Of a DNA stretch of 64,000 nt, positions 23,355 to 32,184 are shown one piece after another. A program made the position numbers and the translations under genes. The DNA lies in the NCBI GenBank assembly GCA_039519185.1, contig CM076846.1, forward strand, positions 150,054,605 through 150,118,604, written 5' to 3'. Origin of the DNA: Astragalus membranaceus (lineage: Eukaryota; Streptophyta; Magnoliopsida; Fabales; Fabaceae). Position 1 is the first letter of the stretch; each line of letters starts with the position of its first letter. Under the pieces are notes generated by a model. It was not told the DNA's origin, did not search any database, and saw only the letters and a program-made list of their open reading frames with translations.

Positions 23355-23770
23355 CTAGTTGTCCAAACTTGGACGTGTCTTTATTTGGGTTTATTTTTTC
23401 GAGGAAAATTTATGTTTGAAATTGTTTCTGTATTAATAAGAAAATAAGGTAAACATATGTTACATATATTAGATGATGGCCAAAATCATCTATGACAGTG
23501 AGTTTTGTGATTATGTTATTTTTGGAAATAATGATACAGGATGACAGGTACAAATTAATCACATTTTTAGTAAGGTAAATGCTTGTACAGATGCTCTAGT
23601 TAGATTGGAGTTTTAGTTATTCTTCTATGGTATGGAATTTAGCTTTGTCATTCCAATTGAACCACTGGGGAATGTGTTGCTATTTAGATGAACTAAGCTC
23701 ATTTGGACTCTCTTTCGGGGATAGTAGTGTGTGGTAAGATGTGAATTGAGAACCAATGTTTTTTTGAAAA

Positions 23771-24147
23771 ATAGACATTTAGCATCGGTTGTTTTAAACA
23801 ATCGATGCTAAATGTCTATTTTTTAAAAAAATTAGACATTTAGCATCGGTTATTTGAAACAACCGATGCTAAATGTCATTTTTCAGGACATTTAGCATCG
23901 GTTGTTTCAAATAACCGATGCTAAAAGTTATTTCCAGGACATTTAACATCGGTTGTTTCAAACACCCGATGCTAAAAATTATTTTTCAAACAGCAAAAAC
24001 AGTGATGAAATGGACATTAATTTAGCATCGGTTATTTGAGCACCCGATGTTAAAAGTGACATTTAGCGTCGGTTATTTAACCGATGTTAAATGTCCTACT
24101 TTTAGCATCGGACATTTAGCGTCGGGCGATAACCGACGCTAAATGTC
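23771..24147. repeat. Right subterminal palindromic repeats of CACTA 1
   Basis: At least ten units of ATTTAGCATCGGTT in alternating orientation with their complements, grading into a tttagcgtcgg variant near 24064 and 24116. Confidence 0.9.
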
Positions 24148-24151
24148 CAAA

Positions 24152-24434
24152 ATAATTGCGCCAAGTAAGCATTCCTTTCAATAATAAAATATGATGAGCA
24201 AAACTCTATAATTGACAATAATTTTATGCAACTTGACATACATGAAAATCAAATTAAATTGTAAATCAATATAGGACAACCTGGAAAATATGACATCCTA
24301 TATGTTTTCTTCTTGAACATTGCTTTGAATAAGCAAAATGGATTTTTTTTTTGAACAGCAAGCAAAATGAATTCATTGATGCGTCTAAGATATGGACAAG
24401 ACACAAGATGAGCCTTCCAAATATATCTACCTAA
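24152..24434 (+). repeat. Right copy of the 285-bp direct duplication
   Basis: Matches 19110-19395 and continues, after ctacctaa, into unrelated unique sequence. The left copy instead has tta and then the CACTA terminus. Confidence 0.9.
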
Positions 24435-26322
24435 GGATAATGTTTTGTACTTGAAGTAGATAGGAATATACATGTATAATAGAACCGAGGGAAAGACCCT
24501 ACAAATTTGGCGTTTGTGCATGGATTCAACCATTTTGATTACTAATTTGAGCTCTAGCCTAAAGTTCGTTTGACTGAGTGCAATTGAACAAGAAAAAACC
24601 ACCCGTGCAGCAAGACTGGTTCTTTAACTAATAAATAAATAAACACGTGCGCCACTATATTCGACTCTTTCCCACAGTTTGCAGACTAACCTATGAATTA
24701 ATGTATCCTCCATAGTTTCCATTCATCTGAAAGTGTTCAACTCTAGAATAAGACATGAAAGAAACATGTCTTGTGTGATGGATGCTTCTTTACTTATCAA
24801 TACATTAACATAGTTGTACCTCATTTTTGACCTTTACTTTTAGCATAAAAAGTTACTCTCATTGGCACTAATAGGTCCGGAAATGAGTCGAATTCAGTTC
24901 AGCTCGGCTCGACTCGAATCGACTCAATTTGTAGTTTGATTACAATTTGACATTAATATTTTTTGTTAGCTCGAACTCGACTCAACGCAAACTCGCGAGC
25001 AGCTCAATTCAGTTTATTAGTAGTATTTTTTGAAAAACCAAAAATTCTACATCATCGACACTTTAAATTATTTGTTTACTAGTAGTATTTTTTGGATAAA
25101 ATGATTACCTATTTTTTTTGGAAAAATAATTACCTAATTTATAATATTTCTTGTTTGCTTATCTCATGAGTTTAATAAAAAAATCTAGAAAAACATTTTT
25201 ATTTGTTATCGTGTTATCAGTGCGGAATATCTACCGACTTTGTCGGTGATTAATCTATGTCAGCGAACTTGGCTGGCCACGTGTATACCATACTTTAATA
25301 ATATAATTTGAGAATTTATTTAGTGGTATAATTAATTGTAAACAAGTTGCACCAACCAATAAATAGTAAATATTGCTATAACAACACAAAATGGATAACG
25401 AATATTATATTAAAATAAAAAGGAAAAAATATAAATGTCACACACGCACACGCTCACGCGCTTTATTCTATTTCCATAAGCTGCACTTCATACAAGAAGC
25501 ACTACTCTCTCCCCTCTTTTTGTTTTGGTACGTTCGCCGACTCGCTTTCTTATGGTCATTAAACGCTAGGCAGCCTCGTCCTTGTGCGCACATCAGAAAA
25601 TTCAACATCTCAACTCTTTCTTTCAAGCTTCAACATCATTGTTTGGCGAGCTCCATACATTGCTAAGTGATGGGACATATATACATAATAGAAGGATTAA
25701 AAGTACCAAGTATTTCAAAAGCACTCAATTAACAATCAATCGAAGACTACGAACTCACGATTGAAAATAATGTTATTCTACAGTGAAAACTAACTAGTAT
25801 GAAAGAATAAGTATAATTAGGGAAAAACTGAGAGAAAAGAATCAAAACTATACACATATTGCAAACCAATAAAAAACCGCATCATGTCACCTTTCGTACC
25901 AAAATCACCTTGTACTAAATCGCATTGCTCTTATTTTAATGTGTGTCTAACTAACTCTCTTCTAGTGGAAGTGTTCAATGATCCTCTTCCTTGAGAGAGC
26001 GATATATATATATAATGGGTGTAAAGTGTAAACCCGCGACCAACACACAAATTACACACATGCCCCTGCAGCAAACCACTTTAAAAAAAGGATACCTTAA
26101 TTTAAAATTTAAACATATGCAATCCATATAAATTGAATCATACAAATTTTATACACATGTCCACGTTATGATTATTAATAATCTTTACTTAGTCTCTCGC
26201 AGTGCATTCCCACAGCATCACCAAACCCAAACTACAAAATATTCAATTATAAAACAACTACCATTTGTAAAAGTAAAAAGCCATACATATTTTCATGCCG
26301 GCAATATATCCTAAACAAAAGT
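24435..26322. other. Intergenic region downstream of the heat-shock factor gene
   Basis: AT-rich with no supported gene. It includes a stretch of TCGACTC-like repeats at about 24890-25010. Short plus-strand frames near 25391-25764 have no recognisable content. Confidence 0.5.
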
Positions 26323-29299
26323 CTATAACTTGTTGGCACCAGTAATCGATTCTTCTTCACGTGCTCTCTTGCGGCAATTACCATTGGCGGCAGCAATCAT
26401 CATTTTCTCTTTCCCATTCTTCAACCAAACACCAAACAACTTCAATTTCTCCCCTTCCACATCTTCACCTACCACATTATCGTCATCATCAAAACGCACC
26501 GCATCCTGAGTGGACCCACAAGTTCCTTGCCGAATGATGCAGTTAATTTGTTCGGGACCCACATTTAGATTCTCCTGCAAAAAACCTACGAGATCCTCGC
26601 ACTGCTTCTTCGCCTTCGCTAACTCGCAACTCAATTTCTCGTTGTCTTTTTTCAATTTCTCGTTCTCGTTTGATAAATCTGCGCGTGGAGTCGTTGCTGC
26701 TTCCATTGATCCTGTTGAGGTTGAACCCATGTCATCGCCACCGGAGTTTGATGCTGAGTTTCCGGCTCCGCCGGTTGCCGGTGATTGGGAAACCGTCTTC
26801 CGTCGCTTGATTTCCACCAACAGCTCCATTTGTCCTTGCTTGAAATTCTCGTTGGCAAATTCCCATTTGTCCGGAACAATTTTTCGGAAACCCTGAGTAA
26901 TTGAAAATGAAATTGAATGTTAAGAAAAAAGAACTCGATAAATGGAAAATTTTGAAATTAAAATAGGAATTTCTTATAAAAAGCAAAAAGTGAAATTTCT
27001 TTCACAAAATGAGCAGTCAAAGAAAAACAAAGTTGAAAATATTTTACAAATGGAAAATATTTATTGCATTAAAAATCTAGAAATTACTTAGTACTTAAGT
27101 TTTAAAAATAAAAAAAAAATATTTAATTAAATATTCCTTATCCTACTGTATCCTCATAGGCTCATACATAGACAACCCTTTAAGAAAGACATTTGAGATT
27201 ATAAAAGAAAAAAAGAAATTGATTAAGAAAACTCAAATTTAGAGTATTATTTTATTGGTTTAGCGTCTTATTGATTTGCATTATTTATTGTTTTTGCAGA
27301 GACTGATCTACAGCGAAAAATCTAATTAGTTATGTGTATACTCTCTCTTTTGTGAGTTCGTGTAGTTCTCTTCTCCTAAAAGAGTTTTTGTCATGCTCAA
27401 GATTCAAATTCCTAACGTTGGATAGAGTTTTATGACCTATCTTTTTGTGATTTAAAAATGGAACAATAATACAAAATGTCACGCCTCTTAGACTTAGGAA
27501 CGTTGGGATCAGTGGGCAGAGTGGTGCACAACTACCTACTACTGCTTCTAATTTTTATTCATTTTCATGATTATTTATACAAGACAAGTAGGCAGCTATA
27601 CAATTAATTTCAAGAAAACAAAACTTATAAACAACCGTTTCACAACGATAGATTTTGACTACCAACCACATTTGGTATAATATTCATTTTTTAATCAACT
27701 ATTGTTTGACCTTAGAAATAAATTATGACGTTGATGTCACAAGTAAGACTTCATTCAATTACTTTCACCGAAATACTATTTTGTTATATTGATTTCTGAT
27801 ACATCTTCGTGACATGTAACTAATAGTATATGTATAATTATTTTTTAAGAGTAAATCAAATTCATCACCGATGAACCATTAAAATTGATAATAAGATATT
27901 GTGTAAAATGTTATGAGTGGCTCAGATTGAATCAATCAATATTAAATATCAACCGTTGATGAATTTTTATACTACATCCTACGGTCATATTTAATGGTTC
28001 ACTGAGGAATTTGATTTGTTTTCTCACCCTAGAAGCACCTCCCGTACATGGGTATTAAATTCAAATTCATTTATTAAATGATATTAGCACAATTTAGTAA
28101 CAATATAAAAGTCAAAATATTTCCTAAAAAATGTCAAATAAAACCCAACGTACGAATGAATTATATCACCAAAAATTTAATTAATTTGAATGAATTAAAT
28201 CAACGCATTATACAAAAAGAATTTTTTGAGAGGATACATTTTCCTATTTTCGTAAAACAATGTTAAACTATAGGCATGATTTCCTTGTCTATTTAATATA
28301 TATATTTTTTTCCTGAAATAACTATACTTTCCATATTTTTATATTTCTCTAAGTTTAATAGGTAAATAAAACGCGTAGGAAAAAAGATAAAAAGCAGTCA
28401 AACAAAAGGTCAAAAAAACGCACTTTCTTGGCTTTCGCCTAGTAAAACAATTTGGATCGAACAAGAAGTTCTTTCAATTAGCGGTCACCTAACAAAAGAT
28501 CTAAAGCACAAAGCAACACGTGCCTTTTACCATACATAAATCTCTTCTTCAGATTTTAGATCTTATTTATTTATTTATTGAAGCACACATATATCACATG
28601 TGAAGTAAATTTCCAAGAAACCAAAAAAATTTCTCAATAACAACGAAACTTCAACAAACACAAGAGACATATTCAAAGCAACCAATTCTACCCTATGTCA
28701 CGTATAGCCCACACTTTTTATTGCATACTAGTATATGTCAAAATTATGGTAGAATTAAGGTGGTTTTTTAAGAATCGGATCTGACTGAACAAGTCAACCA
28801 ATTTAAAACCATCGAACAATGACCAAACAAAGTCTAATGGGTTCGATGTGTGGTTTTAATAACATTGATCGAAAGTTCCACAGTATCAACACTTTCAGTT
28901 GAAGACGTGTTCGATATCTGACACTTATGGTGTCTGATATTCGATATCAGTGTGTATGTGTGTCTGTGTCTGTCCATGAGTGTAGCTGGTACGTAAAAGA
29001 ATAGAAAGAAAACGTAAAGAACACACAACAAAATCAATAATATGAGAAAACGAAAAAGGAAAAACAGAGGATGGAAGAGAGAGATAGTTACATACATAGG
29101 TATTGAGTTGGCGAACAAAGCTGGAGAAGTTGTTATGCTTAAAGTACGTAGGAAGCAAATCCTTAGCAAATTCAGCTTGTTTCCAAACGACAAAAGTGTT
29201 GCCACTTTCACTCCACGAAATCACGTCGTTGGTTGCAGGATCCTCCACCATCTCATACGTCTTCATCAAAAACGGCGCCGGCGTCGACCGTTTCGTCAT
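26323..29299 (-). CDS. HSFB1: Class B1 heat-shock transcription factor, two exons
   Basis: The coding sequence is complement(26323-26892, 29096-29299), 257 residues. Exon 1 starts at the ATG at 29299 and ends ...RQLNTY with a GTATGT donor. Exon 2 opens after TTACTCAG with GFRKIVPDKWEFANENF. The single intron therefore lies at the position conserved in all plant HSF DNA-binding domains (residues about 7-100 here). A heptad-type region follows at about 140-180, then the class B repressor motif KLFGVWLK at about 219-226 and a basic CRKRAR nuclear-localisation candidate at about 241-246. The ENEKLKKDNEKLSCELA stretch and LFGVWLK resemble HSFB1 (TBF1/HSF4) more than HSFB2. It should bind heat-shock elements in the nucleus, mostly as a repressor or co-regulator. 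No lesion is seen. Upstream ORFs and heat-shock elements lie in its leader and promoter. Confidence 0.9.
26893..29095 (-). other. HSFB1 intron, 2.2 kb
   Basis: GT-AG intron, long for this gene family. It contains AT-rich sequence and a MITE-like insertion at about 27850-28035. No gene was recognised inside. Confidence 0.85.
27850..28035. mobile_element. MITE-like element in the HSFB1 intron
   Basis: Homologous along its length to 30014-30196: both have attaaaattgat near one end, atattgtgtaaaat in the middle and ggttcactg...tcaccctag at the other end. The left terminus here is decayed. Confidence 0.6.
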
Positions 29300-29404
29300 T
29301 TCTTCCCGATCTACCCTTCACCTACTTTTAATTTTTCAAAAATAAAAAAAAATATACGTATGTATCTGTTTTTTTCTACTATTAAACCTATGAAAAAAAA
29401 AAGT

Positions 29405-29548
29405 TTATGAAGAAGAACTGAAAAGAAGGAGAGCGGTTAAGAATTCCCAATCCCAGCAATAGAAACCGGAAAGAAAGAAACGAAAGTGAAAGGAAGTAAG
29501 TGAAGAAGAAGGCTTTTTCGTGATTCTAGAACGATGATCAGAATCCAT
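29405..29548 (-). CDS. Upstream ORF 2 in the HSFB1 leader, 47 codons, Phe-rich
   Basis: ATG at 29548, TAA at 29405-29407, ending 105 nt before the main ATG. The peptide starts MDSDHRSRITKKPSSS, has seven Phe residues (including the run FHFRFFLSGF) and ends in a Leu/Ser-rich tail. Arabidopsis HSFB1/TBF1 is known to have upstream ORFs in its leader, the second rich in Phe, that restrain translation of the main ORF and release it during immune and metabolic stress. Length, place and composition fit a conserved counterpart here. Homology was not tested by alignment. Confidence 0.7.
   Translation of the reverse strand: MDSDHRSRITKKPSSSLTSFHFRFFLSGFYCWDWEFLTALLLFSSSS
29524..29531. promoter_or_regulatory. 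Heat-shock element core TTCtaGAA
   Basis: Perfect inverted nGAAn pair, about 230 bp upstream of the HSFB1 ATG. It lies inside upstream ORF 2, so it may be chance or a transcribed-region site. HSFB1 genes are known to be heat-induced. Confidence 0.4.
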
Positions 29549-29594
29549 GGGTTGAATTCCAATGGAAATGAATAATAAGAGTTATAAATACCAT
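29538..29594 (-). CDS. Upstream ORF 1 in the HSFB1 leader, 18 codons
   Basis: ATG at 29594, TGA at 29538-29540. It overlaps the first 11 nt of upstream ORF 2 in another frame. A ribosome translating ORF 1 would pass the ORF 2 start, so the two may act in series. Peptide begins MVFITLIIHFHW. Confidence 0.6.
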   Translation of the reverse strand: MVFITLIIHFHWNSTHGF

Positions 29595-29712
29595 AACTTC
29601 TCCACACAGAGAGAAAAAGAAACTAAGGTGAATAAGATGATATGAAGGTGATAATAATAATAATAATAGAATGGTTGTTGGAATCTAAATTGTTGCACGC
29701 GAGAGACTCTTA

Positions 29713-29719
29713 ATTTATA
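29713..29719 (-). promoter_or_regulatory. TATA-like box of HSFB1
   Basis: TATAAAT on the minus strand. Transcription starting about 30 bp downstream would give a leader of roughly 390 nt that includes both upstream ORFs. Confidence 0.45.
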
Positions 29720-29782
29720 AACAAATTAACAACAAAAAAAACAACGTACGTACCCCACCAACCAAGTGACGTGACGTGGGTT

Positions 29783-29790
29783 TTCTGGAA
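29783..29790. promoter_or_regulatory. Heat-shock element core TTCtgGAA upstream of the TATA-like box
   Basis: Inverted nGAAn pair about 65 bp upstream of the TATA-like box, a typical distance for a heat-shock element. Confidence 0.45.
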
Positions 29791-30013
29791 ATATTGAGAG
29801 AGGCAGGCAGGTCTAAATTTAATCACGACGGGGAGACAAAACCAATGAAGAGGAACCAACCCACTTTGAGAGATTCTCTTCCCCCCTCAGGCTAAGACCT
29901 GTTCACTAGCTCATCATCATACAAATAAAATAAAACTTCTTTGGCTTTGAATATTAAATAGACCCCAGATGAAACTATCTTTTGGATATTTATTAATTGC
30001 ATTATCCGGATGT

Positions 30014-30196
30014 TTCTAGGATGAAGAATCAATTAAGTCTCTCACTAATATATCATTAAAATTGATCGTATAATATTGTGTAAAATACTATGAGCAGTTA
30101 AAATTAAATCAACCATTAATGAAAATTTAAATTATATCTGACGGTCAATTTTAGTGGTTCACTGGCGAGGGACCAAGTTGATCCCTCACCCTAGAA
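30014..30196. mobile_element. MITE with about 50-bp terminal inverted repeats
   Basis: The left end ttctaggatgaagaatcaat and the reverse complement of the right end, ttctagggtgagggatcaac, pair for about 50 bp with mismatches. No coding. Related to the intron copy at 27850-28035. Confidence 0.65.
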
Positions 30197-30567
30197 TAAC
30201 CCAATTATCTATCTATGAATTTCAATAACATGATTACTTTACCTTCTTTGCATCTTCCATATATGTAATATTTTTATTTAGTCTATATTTGGTAAAATTT
30301 AGTGGATCATAATAGATATACCGGCTAGCTAATAGCTGATATGGTAGTTTATAGCAGATAAATCAATAGTGGATATATAAGTTAGTATATTAAATTTAAA
30401 GTGCTCGGTCAAATTAGATATTGAAATAACTAATAAATATGAAATAACGTAATTAGATATATGTAATTAATGTTCAAGAATAAGAGAGTATTATTTAATG
30501 AAGGATATAGACTAGAAATTTATTTAGAGTAATAAGAATAAAAATGAATAATATAAGGTATATGATC

Positions 30568-30802
30568 AAACGCCACTTCAAATAACCAACACCGTTGGCC
30601 CAGTGACTTAATCTATCCTGGGACACGGGGGGTCGACCCGGTGCTCCCTGGTTCGATTTCCGTAGTGGACAAACTCGGTGTTGGCCAGTGCGAAATTTGA
30701 TCCTAAGCACGACGAGCTGAGATTAGTCTTTCGTTGAAATCATTGGGGCACTCAGTGAGTAGCCAGCAAGGGTCCGAACCAAAAAACGCCACTTCAAATA
30801 AC
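30568..30802 (+). mobile_element. tRNA-derived SINE, family C copy 1
   Basis: Perfect 19-bp TSD, aaacgccacttcaaataac, at 30568-30586 and 30784-30802. Body has box A TGGCCCAGTGACTTA and box B CTGGTTCGATTTCC. Confidence 0.9.
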
Positions 30803-31784
30803 GTATGGAAAACGCTATAATTAAGTTAAATATTCGAGTAAAGTTTATATGTGTGTGTTTGTATCTTAGTTTATGTGTGTGTATTGAGTTGATTTATAAA
30901 CTAGACGAGTCGAACTATCTATATAGCTCAAGTTCAACTCATTTATTAAATGAATTTAATTTTTAACTCAAGATCAAATCATTTTGATAAATGAACCAGG
31001 TTCATCTAAGTCTCAAGTTAGTTCGATTCTTTGCTAATTTGAATTCTCAAAACAAAAGTTGTTTTTATTAATTTCTTAATCAATGCCTTTAGGACACTCG
31101 TTAACAAGACCGGCCCGTAATAGATTGGATCTCACTAAGGTGCTTCAAAACTCAAGCATTTAAAAGGGTACCTTTATAATACTTACCGATGAAATCATCA
31201 CGATGTTAAAATTTGAACTCATGTCCTTATAAAAACTGACATTTATTAAAAAATATAGTTTATTTTTTAACTGAATAAATTACTTTTTGATCAAATTGAA
31301 TAAATTACTTTGTTAGTATCATAATTTTATGAAGATGAGTATTTCCTAAAATAAAATAAAAAATGTATTATTCTATTAAGTATTAACTGTAAAATTGTCA
31401 TCATATAAATATAATTATATACATTAAAGGAAATCAACTATTTTATTTTTAAAATTATTATTATAGTTATCGAATTGAAAATAAAGACTAACAGAAAATT
31501 TAAAAAATTGTAAAATGCAATTTATTTACCATTTTAAGACAATTTACCGAAAAAAGGTCTGAAGATAAACATAAAAAGAACAAATTCCTTTTTTATCTTC
31601 TAAATAATTATACATATTTCTATAAGATTTTTAAAAGAATAAAAATAAATGGAAATGATTATACTTATCTTCAAATGCTTCTTTTTTGTGTAATATAATC
31701 ATAAATCAATCCAAAATAAAATTATTATCTACTTTTATCTTATACTATAAATAAAAACAAGAGTATTAATATTAATATAAAAAT
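30803..31784. other. AT-rich intergenic sequence
   Basis: No gene recognised. A stretch near 30890-31030 has ACGAGTCGAAC and CAAGTTCAACTC motifs of an unidentified dispersed repeat. Confidence 0.5.
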
Positions 31785-31952
31785 ACATAGTGCTATATCC
31801 GTAAGGCCTAGCTCAACTGGCAAATGCGAAATTGTTAGGTTGGATATCATGTCCCGGGTTCGAACCCGGGACCTCACAGTTGTGTGCGTGAGTTTCTAGT
31901 GGCAATTGTCACTTCGTCTACAAACCAAAAAAAGAAACACATAGTGCTATAT
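31785..31952 (+). mobile_element. tRNA-derived SINE, family A copy 2
   Basis: Perfect 14-bp TSD, acatagtgctatat, at 31785-31798 and 31939-31952. Box A GGCCTAGCTCAACTGGCAA and box B GGGTTCGAACCCGGG are well preserved, so it is younger than the copy at 2096-2256. Confidence 0.9.
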
Positions 31953-31995
31953 TTATTGTTTTTATTTTTATTTTTATCAACTTTTTCATTATAAC

Positions 31996-32184
31996 TAACA
32001 CTGTGGCCCAATGGCATAAACTACCCCGATACACGGGGAGTCGACCAAGTGCTTCTGGGTTCGATTTTTATAGTGGACAAACTCAGTGTTGACCAGTGCG
32101 GAGTATGCTCCTAATTAAGCACAAGCGGAGATTAGTCTTTCGTTGAAAGCGTTGGGACATTCCGTGCATAGCCAGCAATGGTCT
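31996..32184 (+). mobile_element. tRNA-derived SINE, family C copy 2, tail split by CACTA 2
   Basis: Diverged copy of 30587-30783 (tggcccaatggcataaac; gggttcgatttttatagtgg). Its last bases, ggtct, border the CACTA terminus at 32185. Confidence 0.85.

Larger units (their letters stand above)
19399..24151 (+). mobile_element. CACTA element 1, right terminus missing, carrying four host gene fragments
   Basis: The left end is CACTAGTGGAAATTTGACA. Palindromic subterminal repeats built on ATTTAGCATCGG and its complement fill 19429-19660 and 23771-24147. No transposase is visible. The interior consists of exon-intron pieces of host genes in plus orientation. The expected right CACTAGTG terminus is absent: the sequence passes at about 24151 straight into a copy of the left flanking DNA. 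Confidence 0.85.

Noticed and set aside
26510..26896. Plus-strand 128-codon frame over HSFB1 exon 2
   Set aside because: Shadow of the HSFB1 coding exon, which has clear domain homology on the minus strand.
30587..30783. Possible tRNA gene at the family C SINE
   Set aside because: 19-bp TSD and a 3' body unrelated to tRNA show it is a SINE.
31815..31875. Possible tRNA gene (A and B boxes, GGGTTCGAACCCGGG)
   Set aside because: No cloverleaf acceptor pairing; flanked by a 14-bp TSD with an A-rich tail, so a SINE.
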